Assembly (NCBI RefSeq): GCF_044003965.1
Contig: NZ_JBAWKC010000005.1
Coordinates: forward strand, 62,001 to 126,000
DNA: 64,000 nt
Origin: Yeosuana aquiaggeris
GTDB lineage: Bacteria > Bacteroidota > Bacteroidia > Flavobacteriales > Flavobacteriaceae
Direction of reading: 5' to 3'
Within the stretch, counting starts at the first letter, position 1, and every line of letters starts with the position of its first letter. Of this stretch, positions 25,064 to 34,947 are shown piece after piece. The notes under the pieces are model-generated. The model had not been told where the DNA came from, did no database searches, and saw nothing but the letters and a program-made list of their open reading frames with translations. A program made the position numbers and the translations under genes.

Positions 25064-27001
25064 TTATAAATTAATATTCAATCCTAGATTTACATTTCTA
25101 CCTCGTGATGAATAGCCATATAATTCTTCAAAATCTTCGTTAAAAAAATTAGTTACATTCGCAAAAAGTAATACTTTATGGTTCATTAATTTATGACTGA
25201 TATAAAAATCAAATAGATTATAACTTTTTAAGAGAATCTCATCATTCACATAAGTAGTGCTATTATAAACACTATCTTTTCTGCTATCATTAAATTGATA
25301 AGACAAACTCATAAAAGTCCTTTTTGTCAATTCATACATTAAGGAAGCATTTATCTTAAACTCAGGAATTCTTACACTTAAATTTTCTTCAACATGCGTA
25401 TACGTAGCATTACTAGTCAATTTGAATCGATTTGAAAAATTATAATCAGCATTAAACTCTAGTCCGATTGCCGTAAAAGAATCCTCAATGTTTTTGTACT
25501 GATACACGAAATTTCCTAGGTCAACAAAAGCAATAAAATTAGTTTCCTTTCTATTAAAATAGACAAGATTAAAAATAGCTTTATCCTTTATACTAATTTC
25601 AAATCCAACTTCAGAGGTCGCATTTTCTTCAGGTTTTAAATCACTATTTCCATAAGTTGGTTCAAACAATTGGTATAATGATGGTGTAATAAAGGCCGTA
25701 CTATAACTAGCTAATCCTTTTATATAACCAAAATCGAAGTCTTTTTTATATGAAGGATTTAAACTATAAACCAATTTAGATCCATATTCAGAATGATTAT
25801 TTAAGCGTGCACCTGTATTAATATTTAACCCAAAGTCAGATACATAAACCACATTCACATAAGGATCAATCAAAGTAAATTTGGCCATATCAGGATTTAT
25901 ACTCTGTTCTAAATTTGTACTTCCATAGGGTATTGCAAAACTTTCCATGCTGTTCTCTTGAATGTTTATACCCAAAACTGAATAGACTTTATCATTAAAT
26001 TGATATCTGTTAAATAGATCTGCAAGGACACTTTCCGCTTTATAAACGGCTGGATAACTGGAGCTTATTTCACGGATTGTATTGTTATAAGCAGCATTTA
26101 AAGTGATACTCCCCTTTTTATATTTGAATTCTGGAGATAATCCAAAACGATATTGATTGGTTTTAGAGACATCCTCTATTTCAGGCTCAGAATAGGTGTC
26201 ATCAAAATCAGCTTTAAAATCATCAAAACTTCCATATAGGTTAATTTTAAATGTTTCTGAAAATTGATAACCTATTTTAATATTACCGTTTATAGCATTA
26301 TAAACATCCTTATCTGGTTCTATACCTCCTGATAATGATGATAAACCTCCTGTGTATTGATTTCCAAAACTGGCCAAATAACTGAATTTATTTAAAGTAC
26401 CATTAACCGACACTGAATTTCTAAAATCTTCAATATAATAATTCAGGTTATTTTGAGACTGATTCGTGCCTAAAACACTTCTAAAACTTGCGGATATCGG
26501 TTTATTTGAGGCTTCTTTCAATTTAATGCTAATAACTGCGGTTGCTGCACCGGAACCATAAAGCGTACTGGAGGCTCCCTTTAAAATTTCAATACTATCG
26601 ACTTGGTCTGCATTTAACAGGCGTAAATCATAATCATTGGCTATTTGTGACGCATCTGTTAAAGCAACACCGTCAATCAACACTAAAACCTGCCGGTTTC
26701 TTCCTCCTCTTATGTAATAATTTAAGTTTTGGCCTGCATTACTTTTGGTTCCGTTAATTTCAATGCCAGCGGTATTACTAATAATTTCTGCAATAGATTT
26801 ACCTTGTTGATGTTCTAAAACGGCCTGTGTAATTTTAGTGATCACCTTCCCTGAATTTTCACGTTTTAGTTTAAATTTTGTATCGGTTACAACAATTTCA
26901 TCCAATTGTTGCACTTCTGTAGAATCAATTTGTTTTTGCGCATAACCAAACATTGTTACACCTAAAAACAAGATACCAAATGCTTTCGCTTTGTAGTTCA
27001 T
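25064..27001 (-). CDS. btuB: TonB-dependent cobalamin receptor (BtuB-like)
   Basis: This is a 645-residue outer-membrane receptor with a signal peptide (about 1-21, ending MFGYAQ), a TonB-box-like segment (DEIVVTDTKF) and a plug domain (about 45-150) with YYIRGGRNRQVLVLIDGVAL and SIEILKGASSTLYGSGA. A 22-strand-type beta-barrel ends in the aromatic-containing NVNLGLNINL. The size and plug are those of the BtuB/CirA group, not SusC. A cobalamin riboswitch in its leader identifies the substrate as vitamin B12 or related corrinoids. The divergent BtuF/C/D-like genes supply the inner-membrane part of the route. Confidence 0.9.
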   Translation of the reverse strand: MNYKAKAFGILFLGVTMFGYAQKQIDSTEVQQLDEIVVTDTKFKLKRENSGKVITKITQAVLEHQQGKSIAEIISNTAGIEINGTKSNAGQNLNYYIRGGRNRQVLVLIDGVALTDASQIANDYDLRLLNADQVDSIEILKGASSTLYGSGAATAVISIKLKEASNKPISASFRSVLGTNQSQNNLNYYIEDFRNSVSVNGTLNKFSYLASFGNQYTGGLSSLSGGIEPDKDVYNAINGNIKIGYQFSETFKINLYGSFDDFKADFDDTYSEPEIEDVSKTNQYRFGLSPEFKYKKGSITLNAAYNNTIREISSSYPAVYKAESVLADLFNRYQFNDKVYSVLGINIQENSMESFAIPYGSTNLEQSINPDMAKFTLIDPYVNVVYVSDFGLNINTGARLNNHSEYGSKLVYSLNPSYKKDFDFGYIKGLASYSTAFITPSLYQLFEPTYGNSDLKPEENATSEVGFEISIKDKAIFNLVYFNRKETNFIAFVDLGNFVYQYKNIEDSFTAIGLEFNADYNFSNRFKLTSNATYTHVEENLSVRIPEFKINASLMYELTKRTFMSLSYQFNDSRKDSVYNSTTYVNDEILLKSYNLFDFYISHKLMNHKVLLFANVTNFFNEDFEELYGYSSRGRNVNLGLNINL

Positions 27002-27082
27002 TTCATTTTTTAATCACTCGAGAGTAGTATGACCAATCATACGTAAACTTTTATCCCGAAAGTTTGACTTATTTGTTTTGAA

Positions 27083-27262
27083 AAAGGCAGGTCTCCTGAC
27101 TCTCGTCTTAATATTGGTCTTCCCGGAAATTATTTCCAGTGACTTGAAGTTGAACATTAAGCATTCCCTTTTGGGAACTAAGATTACAGTTGCGGGAACA
27201 GCTCTGGATTTTCACCAGATTCCCTTTTAATTCATACCTCAATAAAGGCATGAAACCAAATT
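27083..27262 (-). promoter_or_regulatory. Cobalamin riboswitch controlling the BtuB-like receptor
   Basis: Read on the minus strand, the element contains the diagnostic parts in order. These are a GGTGAAAATCC segment (27206-27216), CCCGCAACTGTAA (27184-27196), a variable hairpin arm (TTCCCAAAAGGGAA region near 27170) and the 3' B12 box GTCAGGAGACCTGCC (27086-27100). A near-consensus -7 element TACTTTCG lies at 27269-27276, so the aptamer starts the transcript. Between the B12 box and the ATG at 27001 a small hairpin (27027-27032 with 27037-27042) and an A/T-rich stretch form the expression platform. Binding of adenosyl- or methylcobalamin should switch receptor synthesis off. Confidence 0.95.
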
Positions 27263-27367
27263 TCATGGCGAAAGTAAATATTATCTTTTATTTGATAGCT
27301 AAAATGCTATTTTTTCTTTGTCATTTTATAAACCAAATAAATAAAGCCAACTAAAAAATGTAGTATT

Positions 27368-28636
27368 ATGACGGTGGCAACTATATATATTGTTAAATTT
27401 GAATTGTCTCTCATGACCATGAATTTACTCAAAAGTATTAACAAACTAAATAAGCATCCGTTACAATTGTTACATTATTCCTCCATAAAATCTTTTGCTC
27501 AATTCCTTATTTTGCTAATCTTATTTTTTTCTGTAGGTTGTAAAAACGACACCTCTAAGAATATAAAAGAACCTGTTCAAGAAACAACCATTGTTTTAAA
27601 ATATGCAAAAGGCTTTTCAATAACAGATTATGGTAATTATAAAGTTTTAGAAATAAAAAATCCATGGCCCAAATCTGATAAAACATATAAATATATTTTG
27701 GCTTCCCAACAGATTATTTCAAAAAATCAATTCCATAAAAATGATTTTGAAGCCATTATAAGTATCCCGGTAAAAAAAATTGTGGTAACATCAACAACAC
27801 ATATTCCTTCATTAGAATTATTAACGGAAGAACAAACTTTAGTAGGGTTTCCCGGAATTGATTATATATCCTCAGAAAAGACCAGAGAGTTGATTGATAA
27901 TGGCAATGTTAGAGACTTAGGCAAAAATGAAAGTATTAATACGGAAGTACTTTTAGAATTATCACCAGATGCCGTTATTGGTTTTGGAATTGACAATGAC
28001 AACAAAACTTTTGAGACTATTAAAAAATCAAATATTCCTGTGATTTATAATGGTGATTGGGTAGAAAATTCGCCATTAGCCAAAGCTGAATGGATTAAAT
28101 TTTTTGGATTTCTGTATAGCAAAGAAAAACAAGCTGATTCTATTTTTAATACTATTGAAAAAAGCTATCTAGAGGCTAAAAAACTGGCTGCAAAAGTAAA
28201 CTACCAACCCACTATTTTAAGTGGTGCCATGCATAATGACATTTGGTATTTACCAAACGGTTTCAGTACTGAAGCACAATTATTAGCAGATGCCAACACC
28301 AATTATCTTTTTAAAGAAACAAAAGGAACGGGAAGTTTATCTCTGAATTTCGAAACTGTTTTTGCTAGAGCCCAAGACGCTGATATTTGGTTAAGTCCAT
28401 CAAATTATAGTAGTTTAGAGGCACTTAAAATAAATAATGAACATTACACGATGTTTAAAGCTTACCAGAACAAAGCTGTTTATTCATTTACAAATACTAC
28501 CGGTAAAACCGGAGGTGTTTTATATTATGAATTGGGATTGACAAGACCTGATATCGTTCTTAAAGATTTGATCAAAATATGTCATCCTGAATTGTTGGAA
28601 AATTATGAACCATATTTTTTTAAAAAATTAGAATAA
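27368..28636 (+). CDS. btuF: Cobalamin ABC transporter substrate-binding lipoprotein (BtuF-like)
   Basis: This is up to 422 residues. The lipobox LLILFFSVGCKND lies about 58 residues from the first ATG, too far for a normal signal. A later in-frame start is likely (ATG 27413 or 27419, or a non-ATG codon). The mature protein is a helical-backbone metal/vitamin-binding protein, with KIVVTSTTHIPSLELL, ELSPDAVIGFG and ILSGAMHNDIWYLPNG, each typical of BtuF/FhuD/FecB relatives. By context with the riboswitch-controlled receptor and the permease and ATPase downstream, the ligand is probably vitamin B12. It ends directly against the permease gene. Confidence 0.85.
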   Translation: MTVATIYIVKFELSLMTMNLLKSINKLNKHPLQLLHYSSIKSFAQFLILLILFFSVGCKNDTSKNIKEPVQETTIVLKYAKGFSITDYGNYKVLEIKNPWPKSDKTYKYILASQQIISKNQFHKNDFEAIISIPVKKIVVTSTTHIPSLELLTEEQTLVGFPGIDYISSEKTRELIDNGNVRDLGKNESINTEVLLELSPDAVIGFGIDNDNKTFETIKKSNIPVIYNGDWVENSPLAKAEWIKFFGFLYSKEKQADSIFNTIEKSYLEAKKLAAKVNYQPTILSGAMHNDIWYLPNGFSTEAQLLADANTNYLFKETKGTGSLSLNFETVFARAQDADIWLSPSNYSSLEALKINNEHYTMFKAYQNKAVYSFTNTTGKTGGVLYYELGLTRPDIVLKDLIKICHPELLENYEPYFFKKLE

Positions 28637-29668
28637 TTGATTAGGACAAAAACATATCAACGTTCATTTATCATTCTTGCTTTAGTCCTGGTGTTTTGTT
28701 TTATTTTAAATATTAGTTTAGGCTCGGTTTATATTCCTTTAAAGGAAATTTTGAAAAGTATCATTGGTGCTGCCACTGAAAAGGAATCCTGGCAATACAT
28801 CATTCAAAATTATAGGCTTCCTAAAGCATTTACAGCTATTCTGGTTGGGTCAGGTCTAGGTATTTCAGGACTGTTAATGCAAACCTTATTCAGAAATCCC
28901 TTAGCCGGTCCTTTTGTATTAGGCATAAGTTCTGGTGCCAGTTTAGGGGTGGCGCTTATTATTTTAGGTTCCAGTCTGTTTGGAGGTGTTTTTGCCTTAC
29001 TAATGATTTCAAAATGGAGTATTGTAATTGCTGCAAGTCTGGGTAGTTTTTTAGTATTAATGTCCGTAATGGTGGTCTCAATAAAAATAAGAGATACCAT
29101 GGCTATACTTATTATAGGTCTGATGTTTTCAAGTATTACAGCTGCCATTGTTAGTGTTCTTTCTTATTTTGGGTCTGCTCAACAATTGCAGCAATATATT
29201 TTCTGGGGATTTGGTAGTTTAGGAAATTTATCCTGGAATGAACTAGACATATTCTTTATCATCTATTTTTTAGGAATGATTTTAAGTATTAGCTCCATAA
29301 AATCTTTAAACTCTTTGCTGCTAGGAGAAAACTATGCTAAAAGTTTAGGGTTAAATATCAAAAAAAGCAGGTTGACCATCATCATAGCGACCAGTTTGTT
29401 AGCAGGAACAATAACGGCTTTTGCCGGACCCATAGCTTTTATTGGTCTGGCCATTCCACATATGACACGACAAATATTCAACACCTCTAATCATAAAATA
29501 TTATTGCCAGCTGTATTTTTGTTTGGAGCCATTGTCATGCTTATTTGTGATAGCATTGCACAAGTACCTAATAGTGATTATACTTTACCTATTAACGCCA
29601 TCACTTCTTTAATTGGAGCACCTGTAGTTATTTGGTTATTAGTAAGGAAACGTAAAATGATTTTTTAG
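28637..29668 (+). CDS. btuC: FecCD/BtuC-family ABC transporter permease
   Basis: This is 343 residues with about ten membrane helices, the layout of BtuC/FhuB permeases. Recognisable segments are RLPKAFTAILVGSGLGISGLLMQTLFRNPLAGP, split here as RLPKAFTAILVGSGLG and MQTLFRNPLAGP, and the ATPase-contact loop GPIAFIGLAIPHMTR. The frame begins with TTG at 28637, immediately after the TAA of the binding-protein gene. No suitable ATG gives the full first helix, so translation is probably coupled. It forms the inner-membrane channel for B12. Confidence 0.88.
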   Translation: MIRTKTYQRSFIILALVLVFCFILNISLGSVYIPLKEILKSIIGAATEKESWQYIIQNYRLPKAFTAILVGSGLGISGLLMQTLFRNPLAGPFVLGISSGASLGVALIILGSSLFGGVFALLMISKWSIVIAASLGSFLVLMSVMVVSIKIRDTMAILIIGLMFSSITAAIVSVLSYFGSAQQLQQYIFWGFGSLGNLSWNELDIFFIIYFLGMILSISSIKSLNSLLLGENYAKSLGLNIKKSRLTIIIATSLLAGTITAFAGPIAFIGLAIPHMTRQIFNTSNHKILLPAVFLFGAIVMLICDSIAQVPNSDYTLPINAITSLIGAPVVIWLLVRKRKMIF

Positions 29669-29677
29669 ATTATAAGA

Positions 29678-30472
29678 ATGAAAGATATTCAAAAACATAT
29701 CATTTTAAATACTGAAGGATTATCTATTGGCTATTCTTCAAAAAAAGAGCGCACTGTTATTGCTTCTGATATTAACATCAACTTACATCAAGGGGAACTT
29801 ATTGGGTTAATTGGGGCCAACGGCATAGGTAAATCAACACTTTTAAGAACATTAACTAATGTTCAAAAACCACTTCTTGGAAGCATTCATATAAATGGGA
29901 AAAACATGCATGAATACCAAGCTATTGATTTAGCTAAAGTATTAAGCTTGGTATTAACAGAGTCGATGCCCTCTAAAAACTTAACGGTTTATGAACTCGT
30001 TGCTTTAGGAAGACAGCCCTATACTAATTGGGTTGGTTCCTTAACCAGTGAAGATATAGACAAGGTAAATGAAGCGTTAAGGCTCACTAATATTGAAAAT
30101 TTAAAATATAAAAATTGCTTTGAATTAAGTGATGGGCAGTTACAAAAAGCGATGATTGCCCGCGCCTTAGCACAAGATACAGATCTGATTATTTTAGATG
30201 AGCCTACCACGCATCTTGACATGTATCATAAAGCTTACATTTTAAAATTATTACAAAAGTTAGCTCAGGAAACAAAAAAGACCATTTTGTTTTCTTCACA
30301 TGAAATAGATTTAGCCATTCAGTTATGTGACACTATAATTGTGATGACAGCTGATCATGTCATTTCAGACCAGCCATGTAATTTAATTTCAAAAGGTGTT
30401 TTTAATAATTTATTTCCAAAAGATTTAATTGCTTTTGACCAAAAAACAGGAAGTTTCAGGGTCATTAAATAA
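29678..30472 (+). CDS. btuD: ABC transporter ATP-binding protein (BtuD/FhuC-like)
   Basis: This has 264 residues. Walker A is GANGIGKST, the signature is LSDGQLQKAMIARAL (a variant of LSGGQ), Walker B is LIILDEPTTHLD, and the switch His follows in FSSHEID. It begins 9 bp after the permease stop codon, so the three genes form one operon. It powers import through the FecCD-type permease. The Asp replacing the first Gly of the LSGGQ motif is seen in several iron/B12 importers and need not impair function. Confidence 0.9.
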   Translation: MKDIQKHIILNTEGLSIGYSSKKERTVIASDININLHQGELIGLIGANGIGKSTLLRTLTNVQKPLLGSIHINGKNMHEYQAIDLAKVLSLVLTESMPSKNLTVYELVALGRQPYTNWVGSLTSEDIDKVNEALRLTNIENLKYKNCFELSDGQLQKAMIARALAQDTDLIILDEPTTHLDMYHKAYILKLLQKLAQETKKTILFSSHEIDLAIQLCDTIIVMTADHVISDQPCNLISKGVFNNLFPKDLIAFDQKTGSFRVIK

Positions 30473-30528
30473 AATTAAACCCGTTCTGTTTACAGCTTTA
30501 AAAACTTTATTCTTCAAACTAAAAAAAT

Positions 30529-30536
30529 TATCTTTG
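30529..30536 (+). promoter_or_regulatory. Promoter -7 element of rmuC
   Basis: TATCTTTG, an exact consensus match, lies 20 bp before the rmuC ATG and separates that gene from the B12 operon. Confidence 0.6.
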
Positions 30537-30555
30537 GTAAAATTCATACTTATTT

Positions 30556-31878
30556 ATGTCTGACTTCATAATTCAATTTTTTGCCGTTTTAATTTTTGCT
30601 GTATTGGGATTCTTTTTAGGTACCTATTTTAGCAAACTAAAAAGTAAAAGCGAACAGAGCTCCTTAAAAGAACGGTTAAATCAAACGCATTTAACAAATG
30701 AAGAACTTAAGCAAAATATAAACAAAGTTGAGCAAAACCGTGAAGAGATTCGTCGTGAAAAAGAATTATTGACATCTGAACTTGCCATAAGAAATACTGA
30801 ATTTGAAAATTTACAGCAACTCAGTTTAAAAAGAGATGAAGAAATTGAATTAAGGCAAGAACAATTAAGAAAAGACTTTGAACTGTTAGCTACCAAGATT
30901 TTAGATGAAAAATCTGAAAAATTCACCCTTCAGAATAAAGAGAATATCAAAAATATTTTAACGCCTTTACAAGACAAAATAAAAACCTTTGAAGAAAAAG
31001 TTGACCTCACTCAAAAGGAAAGTATCAGCATGCATTCTGCTTTAAAAGAGCAGCTTTTAGGCTTAAAAGACCTTAATCAACAAATGACTAAAGAAACCAC
31101 GAATCTTACCAGAGCCTTAAAAGGCGACAGTAAAATGCAGGGGAATTGGGGCGAGTTGGTTTTAGAACGTGTTTTAGAAAAATCGGGTTTAGAAAAAGAT
31201 AGAGAGTATTTTGTTCAACAGAGTTTTACTTTACCAGATGGTTCGCGAGTTTTACCAGATGTGGTTTTACATCTTCCTGATCAGAAAAAAATGATTATTG
31301 ACTCTAAAGTATCGTTAACAGATTACGAACGCTTCGTAAATGCTGAAGATGACGATAAATCGCCCTTTTTAAAAGCACACGTCAATTCTATCAGAAAACA
31401 TGTAGACCAACTTTCTGAAAAAAATTATCAGGATTTATATGACATTGAATCCCCAGATTTTGTCCTAATGTTTATTCCTATTGAACCGGCCTTTGCCATT
31501 GTAGTGAATGAAGACAACAGTATTTATAACAGAGCATTTGAAAAAAATATAGTCATTGTAACACCTTCTACGCTATTAGCTACCTTACGTACCATTGACA
31601 GTATGTGGAATAATGAGAAACAGCAACAAAACGCCATTGAAATAGCCAGACAAGCAGGTGCATTGTATGATAAATTTGAAGGCCTAATGGCCGATTTAAT
31701 CGGAGTTGGTAAAAAAATAGACGCTACCAAAAGTGATTACAACGCTGCTATGAATAAACTTTTTGAAGGCAAAGGAAACCTTATTAATAGTGTTGAAAAA
31801 CTTAAAAAAATGGGAGCTAAAGCTAAAAAAGCACTTCCTGAAGCTATTATAAAGCGTGCAGAAGAAGATGATGATTAA
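30556..31878 (+). CDS. rmuC: RmuC family DNA recombination protein
   Basis: This is 440 residues. One N-terminal membrane helix (about 5-24) precedes a long coiled coil (about 30-200, Lys/Glu-rich heptads such as LKERLNQTHLTNEELKQNIN). The RmuC core (about 205-380) follows, with QGNWGELVLERVLEKSGL, VLPDVVLHLPDQKKMIIDSK and the conserved FIPIEPAF. The core resembles restriction-endonuclease-type nucleases and is linked in E. coli to limiting inversions at short repeats. A second coiled coil ends the protein. It is followed after 14 bp by a thioesterase gene. Confidence 0.93.
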   Translation: MSDFIIQFFAVLIFAVLGFFLGTYFSKLKSKSEQSSLKERLNQTHLTNEELKQNINKVEQNREEIRREKELLTSELAIRNTEFENLQQLSLKRDEEIELRQEQLRKDFELLATKILDEKSEKFTLQNKENIKNILTPLQDKIKTFEEKVDLTQKESISMHSALKEQLLGLKDLNQQMTKETTNLTRALKGDSKMQGNWGELVLERVLEKSGLEKDREYFVQQSFTLPDGSRVLPDVVLHLPDQKKMIIDSKVSLTDYERFVNAEDDDKSPFLKAHVNSIRKHVDQLSEKNYQDLYDIESPDFVLMFIPIEPAFAIVVNEDNSIYNRAFEKNIVIVTPSTLLATLRTIDSMWNNEKQQQNAIEIARQAGALYDKFEGLMADLIGVGKKIDATKSDYNAAMNKLFEGKGNLINSVEKLKKMGAKAKKALPEAIIKRAEEDDD

Positions 31879-31892
31879 TAAAACAGGAATAT

Positions 31893-32429
31893 ATGTTTAA
31901 AGATATCAAAGAATCAAGGATTACCTTAACTCAATTAATGCTTCCTTCTCACTCTAATTTTAGTGGTAAAATTCATGGTGGGTTTATTTTGGGACTCATG
32001 GATCAAATTGCCTTTGCTTGTGCTTCAAAACATTCCAGAAATTATTGTGTAACCGCTTCTGTAAATAAAGTCGATTTTTTAAATCCTATTGAGGTTGGAG
32101 AACTGGTAACCTTAAAAGCTTCTGTAAATTATACCGGTAGAACCTCAATGGTTATAGGTGTGAGAGTGGAGTCTGAAAATATTCAAACCGGAGAACAAAA
32201 ACATTGTAATTCATCCTATTTTACTATGGTTGCCAAGGATGAACAAGGTAATAATGCACCCGTTCCCGGGTTGATACTAACTAATAAAGATAGTGTGCGT
32301 CGTTTTGCCAGGAGTATTGAACGTCAAGAACAGGCTAAACATAGAACAAATCGATTTAAGGCGTCTGAATTTCATATAGAAGAATACCTTGATCTTATTA
32401 AAACACAAAATGCAAAACTGAATATTTAA
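31893..32429 (+). CDS. Acyl-CoA thioesterase (hotdog fold, YciA-like)
   Basis: This has 178 residues. It shows the single-hotdog pattern MLPSHSNFSGKIHGGFILGLMDQIAFACASKH, visible as SNFSGKIHGG and LMDQIAFACA, with the helix Asp of the acyl-CoA thioesterase active site, followed by FLNPIEVGELVTLKASVNYTGRTSM and a short C-terminal helix. The family hydrolyses acyl-CoA to free acid and CoA in the cytoplasm. The length and the KVDFLNPI segment place it in the cytosolic YciA/BACH group. It is probably co-transcribed with rmuC and convergent with the TonB-receptor gene (7-bp gap). Confidence 0.9.
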   Translation: MFKDIKESRITLTQLMLPSHSNFSGKIHGGFILGLMDQIAFACASKHSRNYCVTASVNKVDFLNPIEVGELVTLKASVNYTGRTSMVIGVRVESENIQTGEQKHCNSSYFTMVAKDEQGNNAPVPGLILTNKDSVRRFARSIERQEQAKHRTNRFKASEFHIEEYLDLIKTQNAKLNI

Positions 32430-32436
32430 AATTATA

Positions 32437-34947
32437 TTAAAAGGACAATCGAAAAACAGCATTAGAAGTTAACCCTAAGGAATTTTGTGTAGTTTTATTA
32501 ATCTCCCCTATATTAATTCTATAAAAGCTATTAATCTCATTTTTTTTATTCAAAACATTCCAAACAGAAAGTCCGATGTCTGCTTTCATCTTTTTGTGCG
32601 ATTTCAAAACATAAATTGCTGAAATATCCAAACGCGAATAATCCTTTAAATTTGAAGAATTTGGCAAATTATAATTTATATTACCATTTACTATGGCATT
32701 ATCCTTTATTGGTTCTGTTGTTGGTTTACCTGAATGCCAATTAAACCCTGCGGAAACTTTAAAATTTTTTAATTTATAGGCGCTACCCAGTGTCAACACA
32801 TGTGTAACATCATAATTACTTGAAAAGGGGCTCTCAGATAATTCACTAAAAAAATATGAATTATCCATATATGAATAACTCATCCATGTATTTAACCTTT
32901 TTATATTCTTTCTTACTAAAACATCAAAACCTTTAACTTCATATTGCCCTTTTGATTTTACAAATTCAAATTGATTTTGGAATCCTTGACTTTGGGTTGT
33001 AATACCTTTTACAGTCTTAACATAGCCATCTATATCGAACAACCAGCCTTTATTATTAAAACTGATTGCAGATGATATTTGCCTGCTTTCAATTACTGGA
33101 ATATTATCATTATTTGAGAGTTGCCATCTTCGTTTTTCTATACCTAAAAAATCATTTTGGAAGTTGATTACTTGGGAAGTATTCTGATGTTTAAACTCAG
33201 CTAAAATTTCCCAATTAAACTTTTTTAAGAATTTTTGACTGAAACTGAAGCGTGGTTCCCATAGCTTCTTATTAAACTTCTCAAGGTAATTATACCTGAC
33301 TCCAACGTTCAAATTTGTTTTTTTATTCAAGGATTTATATCCAACTTCAGAAAAAATACCATGGGTTCTTAAAACCTCAGAAACCAAAACTCTAAATAAA
33401 GGATTATCTACATCATCCAAATTTGTTATCTCTGTTTCAACAAAATGATATCCTCCCAAAAATTGAAATCTATTATTGAAATTATATTTTAATTCAAACT
33501 TCGAACTGGTTTCAGAAATCGCATTTTCTTGCAGAAACCTTTGAGAATCAACAATATTTGAATTTATTGATTTTAACTTATAGTCCGTTTCATAAATTTC
33601 AAGTGTAGTTTGTAAATTTTTATTCCAATTCCGTTCATAATTGATAGCGCCTGCAATACTGAACTGGGATAAACTACTTTCTTTAGACTCTTCTAAATTA
33701 TTAATTGTGGCATTTTCATTAAATACAAGTTCGTTATGAACGTTAATAAAATTGAGCCGTAATTGATCTTTATCACTTATTTTATAAATCCAACGTAAAG
33801 AGGTATCATAAAAATCAAAAGCTTTATTTGAATTGGTTATACTTGAAATATTATTTTCAACTTCTGTATTCTGAGAAATCCTTTCAAAAAATGCTTTATA
33901 AGTTGGCGTTTCAACAAAATCACTTATTGATTTTCGCGCAGCAAACTGAATAGAGGAATGCGTGCCTAACGGCACATCAACAAAACCATTGACATTGGTT
34001 AGATTTAAACCTATTACTCCTTTAAACGATGGATTTATGTGCTTACTTGTTGTCATATCTATAATTCCAGAAACACCATCGGTATAGGCAACACTGCTAC
34101 CATTCTTTCTTAAGGAAACTTTTTGGGTAATTTCCGGATTATACATTGAAATTAACCCAAAGAAATGGCCAGACTGATACATTTTTATTCCATCCCATAG
34201 AATTAAATTTTGATCATTGGTTCCTCCTCTAATATTAATATTTGAAACAGTTTCATTCAGGCTTTGAATTCCGGGAAAACTCTGAACTGATTGTAGAACA
34301 TCTGCTTCAATCAAACCTGGTAATATATCAAAGTCCAAAAAATTTATTTCATATGAACCGTTATCAATTTTATTAATTCCATTAACTATATAATTAGAAA
34401 TTAAAACTTCCGACAACTTTTGGAAACTTGTAGTAAGATAATAGTCTTGGCAATCTTTACTGACAATCATATTGGAATTAGTTCGAACCGTACCATAACC
34501 TAAAAACCTAATAACAACAGGTTCAGATATTTTGTTTATGCTAATTTTAAAAAATCCGTTTTCATCACTTGTCGTTGCTTGTCCAGATGTTTCAATAGTT
34601 GCCGACACTAACGGCAGTAAAGTCTCTTTGTCTTTAATATAACCACATAAAACTTTGCCCTTAAAGGGTTTAATAAGAATAATATTGGAATCGGTCAAAA
34701 TGAATTCTAATCCTGTTACTTTTTGTAAATAACTAATAGATTCATTTAAAGATAGCCCCTTAAAAGGTTCAATAATAGTAATACCATTTACAATATCTGC
34801 AGCATAATTAAATTGTACTTGATATTTAGCTTCTAAATACGCTATGATTTTTTCTAATGGTATCGTTTCATTTTTAGTTTGTGAAAGCAATCCATTACAG
34901 AAAACCAGAAGAAATATTATAAAAAATTCTTTAATTCTCCTTTTCAT
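32437..34947 (-). CDS. TonB-dependent transducing receptor with STN domain
   Basis: This is 836 residues with a signal peptide (about 1-22). The secretin/TonB short N-terminal domain (about 27-92, PLEKIIAYLEAKYQVQFNY, LNESISYLQKVTGLEF) marks receptors that signal to a FecR protein. Next comes a carboxypeptidase-regulatory-like domain (about 95-175), then plug (NINIRGGTNDQNLILWDGIK) and barrel ending in NAVFRLSF. The gene overlaps the FecR gene by 17 bp and follows the ECF sigma gene, forming a complete surface-signalling trio. No SusD gene follows, so a glycan-uptake role is not indicated. The ligand is unknown; a metal chelate or peptide is possible. Confidence 0.9.
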   Translation of the reverse strand: MKRRIKEFFIIFLLVFCNGLLSQTKNETIPLEKIIAYLEAKYQVQFNYAADIVNGITIIEPFKGLSLNESISYLQKVTGLEFILTDSNIILIKPFKGKVLCGYIKDKETLLPLVSATIETSGQATTSDENGFFKISINKISEPVVIRFLGYGTVRTNSNMIVSKDCQDYYLTTSFQKLSEVLISNYIVNGINKIDNGSYEINFLDFDILPGLIEADVLQSVQSFPGIQSLNETVSNINIRGGTNDQNLILWDGIKMYQSGHFFGLISMYNPEITQKVSLRKNGSSVAYTDGVSGIIDMTTSKHINPSFKGVIGLNLTNVNGFVDVPLGTHSSIQFAARKSISDFVETPTYKAFFERISQNTEVENNISSITNSNKAFDFYDTSLRWIYKISDKDQLRLNFINVHNELVFNENATINNLEESKESSLSQFSIAGAINYERNWNKNLQTTLEIYETDYKLKSINSNIVDSQRFLQENAISETSSKFELKYNFNNRFQFLGGYHFVETEITNLDDVDNPLFRVLVSEVLRTHGIFSEVGYKSLNKKTNLNVGVRYNYLEKFNKKLWEPRFSFSQKFLKKFNWEILAEFKHQNTSQVINFQNDFLGIEKRRWQLSNNDNIPVIESRQISSAISFNNKGWLFDIDGYVKTVKGITTQSQGFQNQFEFVKSKGQYEVKGFDVLVRKNIKRLNTWMSYSYMDNSYFFSELSESPFSSNYDVTHVLTLGSAYKLKNFKVSAGFNWHSGKPTTEPIKDNAIVNGNINYNLPNSSNLKDYSRLDISAIYVLKSHKKMKADIGLSVWNVLNKKNEINSFYRINIGEINKTTQNSLGLTSNAVFRLSF

